Of a stretch of DNA of 64,000 bases, positions 26,349-36,215 are shown piece after piece. The notes under the pieces are model-generated. The model was given only the letters and a program-made list of their open reading frames with translations. It searched no databases and was not told where the DNA came from. How positions within the stretch are numbered: the first letter of the stretch is position 1; each line of letters starts with the position of its first letter. The stretch is from Clostridiaceae bacterium. Its GTDB lineage: Bacteria; Bacillota; Clostridia; Acetivibrionales; DUMB01. The position numbers and the translations under genes are program-made. The DNA lies in contig DUMB01000004.1 in assembly GCA_012840085.1 (NCBI GenBank), positions 1 to 64,000 of the forward strand, in the 5' to 3' direction.

Positions 26349-26942
26349 ATGGAAATACTCAAAGACAGGTATAGCATTACTGAACTTAGCCAGAGACTAA
26401 ATACAACTGATCACACCTTAAGGTATTATGAAAAAGAGTTTAATATAAACGTTCCAAAGGATAGTCGTGGCAGGCGTTACTATACACCTGAGCTGGCTAA
26501 TCTGATGTTTAAGATCAAACAAATGAGAAGTGAAGGCCTCCAGATTAAAGCTATTCGTAAAATTCTCATATCCAATAATTTAATCACAGAGCCACCTCCT
26601 GTAGTGGTGTCTGAGGAAACAACTGACACATCTCTTGCAGTTATTGATAATGTTGATAAAAATAGTAATGTAAAAGTTTTCTTTGATGAATTAAAAACAG
26701 ATATTACAACAAGTGTAACAGAAAGCGTTACAAAAAATGTATCGCAAGAGATAAACAATGTAAAAGAAGAGGTATTTCATGAATTACTAAAAACAAAACT
26801 GGAGCTTGGCGCCTGTGTTGAAAACAGCATTAGAAAACTTGAAACAAAAATGGAAAAACATTTCAGCGATGTGGACCGTTCATTAACCACATGGAGGGAA
26901 AAGAACAAAAAGGGGTTTTTTAAGCGTCTGATTGACAAATAA
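26349..26942 (+). CDS. MerR-type HTH regulator with coiled-coil tail
   Basis: 197 residues. The N-terminal winged-helix (about 7-75) follows the MerR pattern: YSITELSQRLNTTDHTLRYY, then RGRRYYTPELANLMFKIKQM and GLQIKAIRKIL. No Cys pair for metal sensing is present. Residues 100-190 are helical, probably a dimerising coiled coil, ending in a basic tail (REKNKKGFFKRLIDK). Start behind GGGGGTG. The regulon is unknown. Architecture resembles MerR-like proteins such as RacA-type chromosome anchors, so a structural DNA-binding role is also possible. Confidence 0.85.
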   Translation: MEILKDRYSITELSQRLNTTDHTLRYYEKEFNINVPKDSRGRRYYTPELANLMFKIKQMRSEGLQIKAIRKILISNNLITEPPPVVVSEETTDTSLAVIDNVDKNSNVKVFFDELKTDITTSVTESVTKNVSQEINNVKEEVFHELLKTKLELGACVENSIRKLETKMEKHFSDVDRSLTTWREKNKKGFFKRLIDK

Positions 26943-27002
26943 GTTAATAATAACTGAGTTCAAAGCTAATTATAGATGAGTTCAATTTATTAAACAAAAT
27001 TC

Positions 27003-27046
27003 AGAGCTGTATATCGCGCTTCATTTATGCGGTGATATACAGCTCT
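27003..27046 (+). terminator. Terminator after the MerR-type gene
   Basis: AGAGCTGTATATC (27003-27015) and GATATACAGCTCT (27034-27046) form a 13-bp perfect stem followed by TGTTTCC, about 60 bases after the stop codon. Confidence 0.7.
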
Positions 27047-27057
27047 TGTTTCCTGCT

Positions 27058-27307
27058 TCAGTAGTAAACTCGTATTTAAATCTGGGCTTACCAGTTAGCT
27101 TATATTTAACGCTCACTTCAATAATTAGCATAAATTAAAACATATTTAACTAAAGCCTCAGTAGTTAGCTCATTCTTAACTCTGGTCTCAGCAACGGCTC
27201 ATATTTAAACCCGAGTCTAAGTATTTAGCTAATATTTAGCTCAAGTCCAAGCAATCAGCTTACATTTAGCCCGCATCTAAGTATTTAGCTTACATTTAAC
27301 TCAAGTC
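27058..27307 (-). repeat. 30-bp tandem repeat starting inside spo0A
   Basis: Five consecutive units of exactly 30 bp lie at 27158-27187, 27188-27217, 27218-27247, 27248-27277 and 27278-27307; older, more degraded copies extend to about 27058. The shared core reads TAGCTNAYATTTAGC/AAC. The last unit encodes the final residues and stop codon of Spo0A, so the array looks like serial duplication of the spo0A 3' end. This accounts for the 340-bp spacer between the MerR-type gene terminator and spo0A. Confidence 0.85.
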
Positions 27308-28085
27308 TCAGTTTATCAGCAACCATTGCTATAAATTCGGAATTTGTGGGCTTGCCTTTACCAATGCTTACTGTGTATCCGAAGAGTGAATCTATTGCTT
27401 CAACCTGCCCTCTGCTCCATGCAACTTCTATGGCATGCCTTATTGCCCTCTCAACTCTGCTGGGCGTCGTATTGTATTCTCTTGCTATAGTTGGATAGAG
27501 CTGCTTTGTTATGGAATTTATTATATCAAGGTCTTTTACAACCATCATAATAGCATCCCTGAGATACTGATAACCTTTTATATGTGCTGGTACGCCTATT
27601 TCATGCATAATATTTGTAACTTCTACTTCTAAACTTTTCTTCGAGGATGCATGATACACACTGCTAATTTCCTTACCGGAATCAGGCTTAATCACTGCTG
27701 GTTGCGAATTATCCTTTAGCTGTCGAATGCGTGAAACCAGAACATCCATATCAAACGGCTTCACCATATAATATTCTGCTCCAAGCGCCAATGCTCTTTG
27801 GGTAATTTTATCCTGTCCAACAGCGGATAGTATAATGAAAAGCGGGCGCTTTTTCAACTTAGTTGAATTAATTCTTTCAAGTACCCCAAGCCCGTCAAGA
27901 TGTGGCATGATTATATCAAGAACCACTATATCGGGTAATTTTGAAGTTATAACCTCATAAGCTTCAAGGCCGTCTCTTGCAACACCGACAACTTCAATAC
28001 CATCCTGATTGTCAAGATATTCACTAAGTATGTCACCGAATTCCCTGTTATCATCAGCGATTACAACCTGAATCTTGTTATCCAT
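27285..28085 (-). CDS. spo0A: Sporulation master regulator Spo0A
   Basis: 266 residues from ATG at 28085, chosen because GGGGGGA precedes it at 8 bases and family members begin at this position; the frame stays open to 28157. The receiver domain has acidic pocket D11/D12, phospho-acceptor D57 (VVLDIIMP), a Ser/Thr equivalent in ILSAVG, and K in MVKPF. The C-terminal Spo0A DNA-binding domain has [20 protein letters not shown] and the recognition helix [20 protein letters not shown]. It switches stationary-phase and sporulation genes when phosphorylated. It follows recN-spoIVB, the standard order, and a likely 0A box lies upstream. Confidence 0.97.
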   Translation of the reverse strand: MDNKIQVVIADDNREFGDILSEYLDNQDGIEVVGVARDGLEAYEVITSKLPDIVVLDIIMPHLDGLGVLERINSTKLKKRPLFIILSAVGQDKITQRALALGAEYYMVKPFDMDVLVSRIRQLKDNSQPAVIKPDSGKEISSVYHASSKKSLEVEVTNIMHEIGVPAHIKGYQYLRDAIMMVVKDLDIINSITKQLYPTIAREYNTTPSRVERAIRHAIEVAWSRGQVEAIDSLFGYTVSIGKGKPTNSEFIAMVADKLRLELNVS

Positions 28086-28128
28086 CACGCAAATCCCCCC
28101 TGACAACTTCTGTAAAACTTCAAGTATA

Positions 28129-28148
28129 ATTATATTTATGTTTCGACA
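28129..28148 (-). promoter_or_regulatory. Spo0A box and -10 upstream of spo0A
   Basis: On the minus strand, TGTCGAA (28142-28148) matches the 0A-box consensus exactly. It lies 7 bases upstream of TATAAT (28129-28134), about 60 bases before the spo0A start. This suggests autoregulation by phosphorylated Spo0A, as in Bacillus. Confidence 0.6.
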
Positions 28149-28438
28149 AAAACACAAGCATAAACTTCTATAATTTTGAAATGCTTATGCAAATTAACAT
28201 TTTCAAGCTATTTAAGTGAGTTTATTTAATCGGGTAATATCGTCAGTATTTCCCATATAAATCTATTCTTATATAAAAAATGAAGACATAACTCGCATTA
28301 TAATTCTAATTTTTAACACAAAATACTTATAAAAATATTTTCAACATTTCTCGTTTAGCATCTGATTATCCTGCCATATAGCCAGCCTGCAACAGCTTTT
28401 GCTTCTTAATTTGCAGAATAGTTCTATTACTTTTTGAA
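28149..28438. other. Spacer between spoIVB and spo0A
   Basis: No convincing gene. The sequence ATTATCCTGC occurs at 28365-28374 and again at 28438-28447 across the spoIVB stop. Neighbouring bases (CCTGCAACAGCTT versus CCTGCAAGAGCTG) are also similar, hinting at another degraded 3'-end duplication. Confidence 0.4.
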
Positions 28439-29767
28439 TTATCCTGCAAGAGCTGTCTTTTGAATTCCATGATAATTTCTGTCAATATTTTTCAACATAC
28501 TCTCTATAAATATTCCATATCCTCTTGTAGGGTCATTTACCAGGACATGTGTCACTGCACCGACAATTTTGCCGTCCTGTATTATCGGACTGCCCGACAT
28601 TCCCTGTACAATTCCGCCGGTCGCATTTAAAAGCCTTTCATCGATCACCTTCACAACCATACCCTTTAAACCGTTCATGCTGTTTCTTGAAACTCTCTCT
28701 ATTTCCACTTTGTACTTCTCAACAGTACTTCCTTCTACATTTGACAGAATAAATGCAGACCCCACCTTAACATCGCTTCTTACCGCAATTGGATAAAGTG
28801 TGCTGTTTATATTTTTTTCAACATTGTCGTTCAATTTTCCATAAATCCCATATTCACTGTTAATACTAATTGTCCCCAATACTTCTTCTTCAGCAAATAC
28901 ACCCTTTAATTCACCCGGAAGACCTCTCTCACTCTTTTTAACTGCCAGAATTTCGGAGCCCAGCAGTTCACCAGATTTTATAGGCATCAGTATTCCCGTG
29001 TCAATATCGGTAATACCGTGCCCTAAAGCACCGAAATAACCGCTTGAAGGATCATAAAAAGTTAATGTTCCTATACCTGCCGTGCTGTCCCTAACCCATA
29101 AGCCGACATGATATTTATCATCATCTATGGATTTTACAGGTACAATATGAGTTTCTTGAATCATGCCGTCCCGCCTGTATTTCAGTGTTACAGCCTTACC
29201 CTGACTGTTTTCAATTTCTTTTACAAGGTCGGAAATACCATTTACTTCGTGTTGGTTTATCTGTAATATTGTATCTCCGGGTCTGATGCTGCTTTCTCTT
29301 GCAGGCAATACCTTCTTATTTCCCTCTGTCAAAACATCAGACATACCTATAACCAAAACCCCGTCTGTTTTCAACTTTACGCCGACTGTATTGCCACAAG
29401 CTGCAATTTTTCTGTTTGAAAGTATATCAACTCTTATTGTTTTCAGAGGGAGAATTCCAAAAAGCTTCATGCTCAGATTAACCCTTCCCCTGCTGATATT
29501 TGTCTTAAAGCTGAGAGGGTTGTATAACCGGAGTATGCTTCCGTCCATTTTTATGATCTTGTCATTTATGCTAAGTACATTGTCTCTGTCAGACCTGATA
29601 TTTACAAAGAAAGGATTTCTGAAATTAAATAAATGTTCCTGTCCCTCCAGTATGGTTATTTGGCCAGGAAGTGACAAGAGAGTAAACAGATAGCATGCGT
29701 AAATGACAATAATAAAAACTAAAAAAAATAAACCAAATCTCTTTCTGAAAGATTTGAGAAAAACCAT
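28439..29767 (-). CDS. spoIVB: SpoIVB serine peptidase
   Basis: 442 residues from ATG at 29767, 8 bases after GGAGG. An N-terminal membrane segment (about 12-34) is followed by a PDZ domain (GDTILQINQHEVNGISDLVKEI) and a C-terminal S55 peptidase domain with GALGHGITDIDTG (catalytic His) and GMSGSPIIQDGKIVGAVTHV (catalytic Ser). SpoIVB is secreted from the forespore and cleaves SpoIVFA to activate sigma-K. The conserved recN-spoIVB-spo0A order supports the call. Confidence 0.96.
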   Translation of the reverse strand: MVFLKSFRKRFGLFFLVFIIVIYACYLFTLLSLPGQITILEGQEHLFNFRNPFFVNIRSDRDNVLSINDKIIKMDGSILRLYNPLSFKTNISRGRVNLSMKLFGILPLKTIRVDILSNRKIAACGNTVGVKLKTDGVLVIGMSDVLTEGNKKVLPARESSIRPGDTILQINQHEVNGISDLVKEIENSQGKAVTLKYRRDGMIQETHIVPVKSIDDDKYHVGLWVRDSTAGIGTLTFYDPSSGYFGALGHGITDIDTGILMPIKSGELLGSEILAVKKSERGLPGELKGVFAEEEVLGTISINSEYGIYGKLNDNVEKNINSTLYPIAVRSDVKVGSAFILSNVEGSTVEKYKVEIERVSRNSMNGLKGMVVKVIDERLLNATGGIVQGMSGSPIIQDGKIVGAVTHVLVNDPTRGYGIFIESMLKNIDRNYHGIQKTALAG

Positions 29768-29828
29768 TACATCAACCTCCAACATTAAGTTAACCTTATA
29801 CGAAATCAATTATTCAAACAAAATAAAG

Positions 29829-29855
29829 CTCCCATGGGTATTGAACCCATGGGAG
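29829..29855 (-). terminator. Terminator between recN and spoIVB
   Basis: CTCCCATGGGT (29829-29839) and ACCCATGGGAG (29845-29855) form an 11-bp perfect stem with a 5-base loop, followed on the minus-strand RNA by CUUUAUUUUGUUU. It lies 25 bases past recN, so spoIVB probably has its own promoter. Confidence 0.85.
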
Positions 29856-29879
29856 TCTTTGGAGGTTGTAATAAACTAT

Positions 29880-31610
29880 TTAAAGCTTTTTGAATCTGTC
29901 TGCGTCTTCAAGCATTTCTTCGGCATGTTTTATAGTTATGTCAGATATAACTGCGCCGCCCAATATCCTTGCAATCTCGTTTTTAATTTCTTCCTTGTTA
30001 AGCTTTTTGACGCTTGTCCGGGTAGTTTCTTCATCGGATATCTTTTCAATTAAAAAATGATTATCCGCCATGCATGCTATCTGAGCCTGGTGTGTAACGC
30101 AAATTACCTGATGGTTTTTCGATATGTTGTAAAGCTTCTCTCCAACTTTTTGCGAGGCTTTACCGCTTATTCCAATATCTATTTCGTCAAAAATAAGGGT
30201 AGGTATGGAGTCAACATTCGCAAGAATGTTCTTTATTGCCAGCATAATCCTTGACATTTCTCCGCCTGAAGCTATTTTGGAAAGAGGCTTCAATGGCTCA
30301 CCCACATTAGGAGATATCATGAACTCAATCATATCAAGCCCGTTACGGGTAAAAGGCCTCTCCCCGTTTTCGTCCACTCTTTCATCAAAATCAACAAACA
30401 CCTTAAAACGTGTTTTCTTCATCTCCAAATCTTCTAGCTCTTTCTCAATCTTTCCTTCAATTATCCCTGCAACCTCGCACCTCTCGTTATGGATTTTCAA
30501 AGCACATTCGTAAAGCTCATTTCCCAGCTTAACCAACTTATTCCTTAACTTTTTTATTAACTCTTCACTGTTCAGGATTTCTTCAAGTTCAGCTTCTGCT
30601 TTTTTACAAAAATCAAGTATCTCCTCTATAGAGCTGCCGTACTTTTTCTTCAGCCTGTATATCAGGTCAATTCTTTCCTCAATCTTTTCAAGCATATCGG
30701 GGTCATATTCTATCCCGTCTCTTATATTTCTTATCTCTTCCGCCACATCACTGATTTGATAGTATATACCTTCCAGCTTGAGGGCTATATCTTCAAACCC
30801 TTTATCCAGCTGCGCTATGGAGTTTAATTCTCTCATAGCCCGGCCGACAGTGTCGGAAGCGGGCATATATATATTATTGCCCGTGCTGTCGCCTGAAAAC
30901 AGTGCATCATAAGCACAAGTAAGGGCAGTGATTATTTTTTCGGAATTGGAAAGAAGCACCTTTTGCTTATATAGCTCCTCATCTTCACCCTTTTTCAGCC
31001 CGGCAGCTTTTATTTCGTTTATCTGATATTTCAGCAAATCAATCTTGCGTTCAAGGCCGCCTTTATCATCCGAAAGTTTCAAAAGCTTGTCCTTGATACT
31101 TTTATACTCTTCAAACAATTTCGTATAGTGTTCTTTTAATTGCGCAAGCCTGGCACCGGCAAATGAGTCCAGGAACACTTGATGGTTTTCTGTTCTCAAA
31201 AGGGACTGGTTGTCGTGCTGTCCGTGCACATCTATAAGCCGGGTCCCGATTTCCCTGAGCATGGAAACGGTTGTCATTCTTCCGTTTATCCTGCATATAT
31301 TTCTTCCTTGTATATTAAATTCCCTGGATATTATCAGAGTTCCGTCTTCCTCCGGTTCAATACCTATCTCTTCAAATAAATCTGAAAACCTTTCATTATC
31401 TACCTGAAATACAGCTTCTACCGTCGCTTTCTCCTTGCCTGTCCTGATAAAATCCTTTGAAAGCCTTCCTCCAAGAATTGCATTTATTGAATCTATTATT
31501 ATAGATTTTCCGGCACCCGTTTCCCCTGTGAGAATATTAAGACCTCTGTTCAATTCCATGCTTATCCTGTCGATAAGCGCAATATTGTTAATTTCAAGAT
31601 GTTGAAGCAT
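29880..31610 (-). CDS. recN: DNA repair protein RecN
   Basis: 576 residues from ATG at 31610, preceded by GGGGGG; the frame is open to 31634. It is an SMC-like ATPase: Walker A GETGAGKSIIIDSINAILGG at about residues 33-52, a central coiled coil (about 150-380) and the ABC signature KIASGGEMSRIMLAIK, Walker B PTLIFDEIDIGISG. RecN acts early in double-strand break repair by gathering DNA ends. Located downstream of argR as in many Firmicutes. Confidence 0.96.
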   Translation of the reverse strand: MLQHLEINNIALIDRISMELNRGLNILTGETGAGKSIIIDSINAILGGRLSKDFIRTGKEKATVEAVFQVDNERFSDLFEEIGIEPEEDGTLIISREFNIQGRNICRINGRMTTVSMLREIGTRLIDVHGQHDNQSLLRTENHQVFLDSFAGARLAQLKEHYTKLFEEYKSIKDKLLKLSDDKGGLERKIDLLKYQINEIKAAGLKKGEDEELYKQKVLLSNSEKIITALTCAYDALFSGDSTGNNIYMPASDTVGRAMRELNSIAQLDKGFEDIALKLEGIYYQISDVAEEIRNIRDGIEYDPDMLEKIEERIDLIYRLKKKYGSSIEEILDFCKKAEAELEEILNSEELIKKLRNKLVKLGNELYECALKIHNERCEVAGIIEGKIEKELEDLEMKKTRFKVFVDFDERVDENGERPFTRNGLDMIEFMISPNVGEPLKPLSKIASGGEMSRIMLAIKNILANVDSIPTLIFDEIDIGISGKASQKVGEKLYNISKNHQVICVTHQAQIACMADNHFLIEKISDEETTRTSVKKLNKEEIKNEIARILGGAVISDITIKHAEEMLEDADRFKKL

Positions 31611-31696
31611 TTTTCGCCCCCCACCGTGTATCAAACTGATAAATTACTCAAAACCATCAAGTTTTTTGAAAAGTATATAGAGTTATTTATAAAGCC

Positions 31697-32146
31697 CTAT
31701 TTTGTCATTTTGTTGAATTTGTCTACAAGGTCTTCTGCAATTTTCTCAGCTCTGCAAACAATCATAATCGTGTCGTCACCGGCTATAGTTCCCAGTATTT
31801 CGTTCCATTTGAGGGAATCTATTGCGGATGCCGCAGCCTGAGCCATGCCCGGAAGGGTTTTTACCACGACAATATTATTTGCATAGTCGCTTGAAACATA
31901 GGACTCTGCAAAAACCTTAAGCAGCCTGTCCGTTACTACGTTCTCACTCTTTCCAATGGAAGCATACCTGTACCTTCCATCTTCGGTCATTACCTTGATT
32001 AACCTGAGTTCTTTTATATCCCGTGAAATTGTTGCTTGTGTAACTTCCACGCCCATGCTTCTGAGCCTTTCCGCAAGTTCTTCCTGTGTCTCAATAACTT
32101 CCTTGTCAATAATTTCAAGAATTTTCGCATGTCTACTGTATTTCAT
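31697..32146 (-). CDS. argR: Arginine repressor
   Basis: 149 residues. The N-terminal winged helix ([20 protein letters not shown], then [18 protein letters not shown]) binds ARG boxes; the C-terminal domain has [21 protein letters not shown], where the conserved Asp pair binds arginine and drives hexamerisation. It overlaps the end of nadK by 14 bp and lies upstream of recN, the usual arrangement. Confidence 0.95.
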   Translation of the reverse strand: MKYSRHAKILEIIDKEVIETQEELAERLRSMGVEVTQATISRDIKELRLIKVMTEDGRYRYASIGKSENVVTDRLLKVFAESYVSSDYANNIVVVKTLPGMAQAAASAIDSLKWNEILGTIAGDDTIMIVCRAEKIAEDLVDKFNKMTK

Positions 32147-33017
32147 TTTTCCTCAAGTTCTCTCCTCTATAATAAATTTTATTTCTCAATATTTGATAAT
32201 GGCTTCGTTCATTTACTTTAACAAATTTAACAGTATGGGGAGACTTCCTTATTTCAATTATGTCCTCAGCTTTGATTTCATATCCCAATTCACCGTCAAC
32301 ACTTACTATAGCCTTTTGCTTATAGCTTTCATCCACTATGGCTTTTACCACTCTGTCGCCTGTTGCGACAAAAGACCTGGAATAAAGCATATGGGGACAT
32401 ATTGGCGTTACAATTATCAATTCTACATCAGGCTCTACAATAGGCCCTCCTGCAGAAAGTGTATATCCCGTTGATCCGGTGGGACTTGAAACAATAAGCC
32501 CGTCACCGGGAAAATTATCTATGAAAGTATCATTTATATATGTTCTAATATTCAGGATTCTCGGCACTGAACCCCTTGAAATAACAACATCGTTAAGCGC
32601 TGCTTCTTTGGCTACAACTCTGCCTTCGCTCTTTATTGAAACCTCCAGCATCATTCTTTCTTCAATCAGATATTTCCCTTCAAAAAGGCAGTCGACAGCA
32701 GCTTCTATCTCATTTCTGTCAACCTCTGTGAGAAAGCCAAGGCTTCCAAGGTTAATCCCAAGCATCGGAATGTTTCTCAGGTACACCTTGCGTGCAACCT
32801 TGAGAAATGTTCCGTCACCACCAAGACAGATAATAATATCCGAACCTTCAATTATTCCATGTTCATCAAATCCATTGCCCGTCAGCCCTAGTTTCAAGGC
32901 TGCGTCAGGTGATACCTTTACCTTTCCCCCTCTGCTGTGTATACTGTCTATGAGCTTCTTGGTATATATATAATCTTCATCTTTTTCCTTGTTTGTAATA
33001 ATACCGAAAATCTCCAT
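32133..33017 (-). CDS. nadK: NAD kinase
   Basis: 294 residues. It phosphorylates NAD+ to NADP+. Diagnostic motifs are [13 protein letters not shown] (GGDG) and [17 protein letters not shown], with [18 protein letters not shown] between them. It overlaps argR and stands 476 bp downstream of tlyA. Confidence 0.95.
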   Translation of the reverse strand: MEIFGIITNKEKDEDYIYTKKLIDSIHSRGGKVKVSPDAALKLGLTGNGFDEHGIIEGSDIIICLGGDGTFLKVARKVYLRNIPMLGINLGSLGFLTEVDRNEIEAAVDCLFEGKYLIEERMMLEVSIKSEGRVVAKEAALNDVVISRGSVPRILNIRTYINDTFIDNFPGDGLIVSSPTGSTGYTLSAGGPIVEPDVELIIVTPICPHMLYSRSFVATGDRVVKAIVDESYKQKAIVSVDGELGYEIKAEDIIEIRKSPHTVKFVKVNERSHYQILRNKIYYRGENLRKNEIQ

Positions 33018-33493
33018 TCTTTACCTCAATTTATATAAATTTTGCTCTGCATATATAATTTAAACTGCCCACATAATTTTAATCATGCACATTTTGCTGC
33101 ATGCTTTTACAAAACAAAAAAGTAGCACATATATCAAATTACGTAGATTCAAATTACATGAATTCGCAATCAGTGCAAGTATAATTATACATACCTTAAT
33201 ATATCACTTATATAGTTATTATATAGAATTAGTGAAAAAAGTACAAATATAAATAAAGTACAAACATAAATTATTTTTGTAAGAATTTCTATTATTATTT
33301 TATAAAAATTCAAACAAAAAAAGAATGCATGACAGCATCTTTTTTCTTACTCTCATAATTCTATCTCACTATTCCAACTCATAATCATTCTAAGCCATAA
33401 CTATTCTAACTCATAATTATGCCATCTAATAATTTCTATTAGTATAATTCTTTGTCACAATTATCTATCATAACTTTCCATTAAAATTTTCCA
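33018..33493. other. 476-bp spacer between tlyA and nadK
   Basis: A/T-rich and without a recognisable gene. The tlyA-proximal part (33346-33493) is loosely repetitive (see the repeat entry) and contains a terminator-like hairpin. The nadK-proximal 300 bases presumably hold the nadK promoter, but no site stands out. Confidence 0.6.
33316..33345 (-). terminator. Terminator downstream of tlyA
   Basis: An A-run and ATGC pair with GCATC and a T-run around the loop ATGACA, with one bulged base; U-rich on the minus-strand RNA. It would end the dxs-tlyA transcript after the repetitive spacer. Confidence 0.65.
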
Positions 33494-33505
33494 TTATAAT
33501 TCTCT
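33346..33505 (-). repeat. Degenerate A/T-rich repeats downstream of tlyA
   Basis: Variants of CATAAT, ATTCTAA and CTCATAAT recur about every 16-30 bases. The tlyA 3' end (CATTATAATTCTCTGTG, containing the stop) resembles the upstream TATAATTCTTTGTCAC, so this may be a decayed 3'-end duplication. Period is not exact. Confidence 0.5.
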
Positions 33506-34300
33506 GTGTGATTCTTCTACAACTTTTGCAATTTCGCCAGACCAGTCTGTAGCTTCTCCCGGTTCAATCTGTTTTGAGATATAGAGCAAATACTCAATAT
33601 TGCCCTCTGGTCCTTTCACGGGAGAATATGTGATTCCTTTTATTGAAAACCCGTTTTCAAGAACAAAGGATGCTATATCTTCTACAACTTCCCTGTGAAT
33701 TTCCGGTTCCCGCACTACTCCGTGCTTACCAACTTTCTCTCTTCCCGCCTCAAATTGGGGTTTTACCAGGCAGACAATTTCTCCATCCTCTTTTAAAAGC
33801 TCCCTGACAACAGGAATTACCTTTTTCAAAGATATGAATGAAACGTCAATAGAAGCGAAATCTGAAGCGAAACCAATATCTTCAGGCTTCACATATCTGA
33901 TATTGGTTCTCTCCATGCATATTACCCTTTCATCCTGCCTTAGTTCCCAGGCTAGCTGGCCATATCCGACATCTATTGCTACTACCTTGGACGCCCCTTT
34001 TTTAAGCATGCAGTCAGTGAACCCCCCTGTAGATGCACCAACGTCCAAAGCAATTTTTCCCTTCATATCTATCTTAAAGTATTCAATGGCTTTTTCAATT
34101 TTTAGCCCGCCTCTGCTTACATAAGGAATTGGATTTTCCTTTACTTCAATATCTGCATTTTCATCAAACTTTGTCCCCGGCTTGTCTATCTTTTCACCGT
34201 TAACATAGACTACCCCTGCCATAATTGAAGCCTTTGCCTTTTCACGGCTCTGGAAAAAGCCTTTGTCAACCAGCAAAACATCCAGTCTTTCTTTTTTCAA
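33494..34300 (-). CDS. tlyA: TlyA-family rRNA 2'-O-methyltransferase
   Basis: 268 residues. The N-terminal S4 RNA-binding domain (ERLDVLLVDKGFFQSREKAK) precedes an RrmJ/FtsJ-like methyltransferase with the SAM motif ALDVGASTGGFTDCMLKKGA. Actinobacterial TlyA 2'-O-methylates 16S and 23S rRNA; the Firmicute homologues are often called hemolysin A family. It starts 15 bp after dxs, a common pairing. Confidence 0.93.
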   Translation of the reverse strand: MKKERLDVLLVDKGFFQSREKAKASIMAGVVYVNGEKIDKPGTKFDENADIEVKENPIPYVSRGGLKIEKAIEYFKIDMKGKIALDVGASTGGFTDCMLKKGASKVVAIDVGYGQLAWELRQDERVICMERTNIRYVKPEDIGFASDFASIDVSFISLKKVIPVVRELLKEDGEIVCLVKPQFEAGREKVGKHGVVREPEIHREVVEDIASFVLENGFSIKGITYSPVKGPEGNIEYLLYISKQIEPGEATDWSGEIAKVVEESHREL

Positions 34301-34315
34301 CTCGCAACCTCCAGA

Positions 34316-36190
34316 TTATTCTAACTTGTTGTGCATAAACCTCTTTATCTCTTCTGAAATGGACTGTGCATCCATCTTATATTTTCTGAATATTTCATTT
34401 CTTGAACCATGTAAAATTGGCTCATCAGGGAAGCCAAATATTTTTACCGGATAGTATATACCATTTTGGCTTAATAATTCAAGCACACCGCTGCCAAACC
34501 CGCCTTTTATGACGTTATCTTCAAGTGTCACAAGTTTTTTGGTGGCCATAACCGAATTAATTAGAAGGCTTGAATCCAAAGGCTTTACAAACCTTGCATT
34601 TATCACTTCAGCATCTATTCCGGCACTTTCCAATATCTCAGCCACTTCTAAAGCTGTTTTCACCATACTGCCAACTGCTGCTATCGTAATATCCTTTCCG
34701 CTTCTTACCATTACACCTTTACCCAACTTCAACTGCCCGGGTTCAAACAGTTTCTCTCTCCAAATACCTTTCGGATATCTTATTGCAATAGGGCCTTCAT
34801 GCTTTGAAATTGCATATTCAAGCATCACGGCAAATTCACTGTAATCACATGGAGCCGCAATAACAATATTAGGTATATGTCTGAGAAAGGAAAGATCGTA
34901 CAGGCCCTGGTGGGTTTCTCCGTCCTCACCTACAATTCCCGCCCTGTCAATTGCAAAAACCACATGGAGCTTTTGCAGCGCAACGTCGTGGAGTATTTGG
35001 TCGTATGAGCGCTGCAGGAAAGAAGAATACAAAGCAACTACTGGTTTCAAGCCGCTTATGGCCATCCCTGCAGCCATTGTCACTGCATGTTGTTCAGCAA
35101 TCCCCACATCATAAAACCTGTCAGGAAACTCTGCAGCAAAATCCTCCAGCCCGGTGCCCTGTACCATTGCAGCTGATATTGCTACTACGCTGTTGTCTTT
35201 CCGGGCTATATTAACTATTTCTTTACCAAAAACACTGGAAAAAGTCTGTCCTTCACCCGATTTTATTTCACCTGTTTCCACCTCGAAAGGAGGTATTCCA
35301 TGAAATATTTCAGGCCTGTTTTCGGCAAAACTGTATCCTTTTCCTTTCTGTGTGCAGACATGAACAAAAATAGGTCCCTTCATAAGCTTGGCGCGTGAAA
35401 GTACACGGGTCATTTCTTCTATATTGTGTCCGTCTATGGGACCAAGATACTTGAATCCTAATTCTTCAAATATTATTTCATGCATTACAATGTATTTTAT
35501 TGTGCCCTTCGCCCGCTCAATAGCTTTTGTCATGCTTTTACCCATTAACGGGAGTTTGGCAAGCAAACTGTTTATATCTTCCTTTGCCTTGGAGTAACGG
35601 GGATCTGTCCTTATTTTGCTCAAATATCTTGATAGTCCGCCGACATTTTCGGTAATGGACATTTCATTATCATTTAACACAACAATAAGATTGTTGGAAG
35701 ACCTTCCGGCATCATTTAAAGCCTCAAAGGCCATACCTCCCGTCAAGGCGCCATCACCAATCACAGCAACAACAGAAAATTTTTCATTTTTAAGATCCCT
35801 TGCCCGTGCAAAACCTATCGCTGCCGAGATTGAAGTACTGCTGTGTCCTGTATTGAAGCAGTCATACACACTCTCACTTACCTTTGGAAATCCTGCAAGC
35901 CCATTAATCTTTCTAAGAGTGTCAAAATGGTCTTTTCTTCCGGTCAAAATTTTGTGTACATAGGATTGATGGCCTACATCCCATATAATCTTATCTTCCG
36001 GAAGATTGAAAATTTTATGTAGTACAAGTGTTAATTCCACAATCCCCAAATTTGATGCAAGATGGCCCCCTGTTTTTGAAACCTTGTCTATTAAAAACTC
36101 TCTGATTTCAGATGCTAATTTCTTCAATTGCGGTATAGTCAGCTTTTTTATGTCATCTGGCGAATTTATCTGTTGCAATATATTCTCCAA
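34316..36190 (-). CDS. dxs: 1-deoxy-D-xylulose-5-phosphate synthase
   Basis: 624 residues. It condenses pyruvate and glyceraldehyde-3-phosphate to DXP, the entry step of the MEP isoprenoid pathway. Landmarks are HLASNLGIVELTLVLH, WDVGHQSYVHKILTGR, the thiamine diphosphate motif GDGALTGGMAFEALNDAG, and YDVGIAEQHAVTMAAGMA. It stands downstream of ispA, OLE RNA and oapA. Confidence 0.97.
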   Translation of the reverse strand: MENILQQINSPDDIKKLTIPQLKKLASEIREFLIDKVSKTGGHLASNLGIVELTLVLHKIFNLPEDKIIWDVGHQSYVHKILTGRKDHFDTLRKINGLAGFPKVSESVYDCFNTGHSSTSISAAIGFARARDLKNEKFSVVAVIGDGALTGGMAFEALNDAGRSSNNLIVVLNDNEMSITENVGGLSRYLSKIRTDPRYSKAKEDINSLLAKLPLMGKSMTKAIERAKGTIKYIVMHEIIFEELGFKYLGPIDGHNIEEMTRVLSRAKLMKGPIFVHVCTQKGKGYSFAENRPEIFHGIPPFEVETGEIKSGEGQTFSSVFGKEIVNIARKDNSVVAISAAMVQGTGLEDFAAEFPDRFYDVGIAEQHAVTMAAGMAISGLKPVVALYSSFLQRSYDQILHDVALQKLHVVFAIDRAGIVGEDGETHQGLYDLSFLRHIPNIVIAAPCDYSEFAVMLEYAISKHEGPIAIRYPKGIWREKLFEPGQLKLGKGVMVRSGKDITIAAVGSMVKTALEVAEILESAGIDAEVINARFVKPLDSSLLINSVMATKKLVTLEDNVIKGGFGSGVLELLSQNGIYYPVKIFGFPDEPILHGSRNEIFRKYKMDAQSISEEIKRFMHNKLE

Positions 36191-36215
36191 TAGTGTTCAT
36201 CCCACTTTCAAAATT

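Noticed and set aside
28086..28157. 24-residue extension of Spo0A
   Set aside because: It crosses the likely promoter and 0A box; the downstream ATG has a good binding site.
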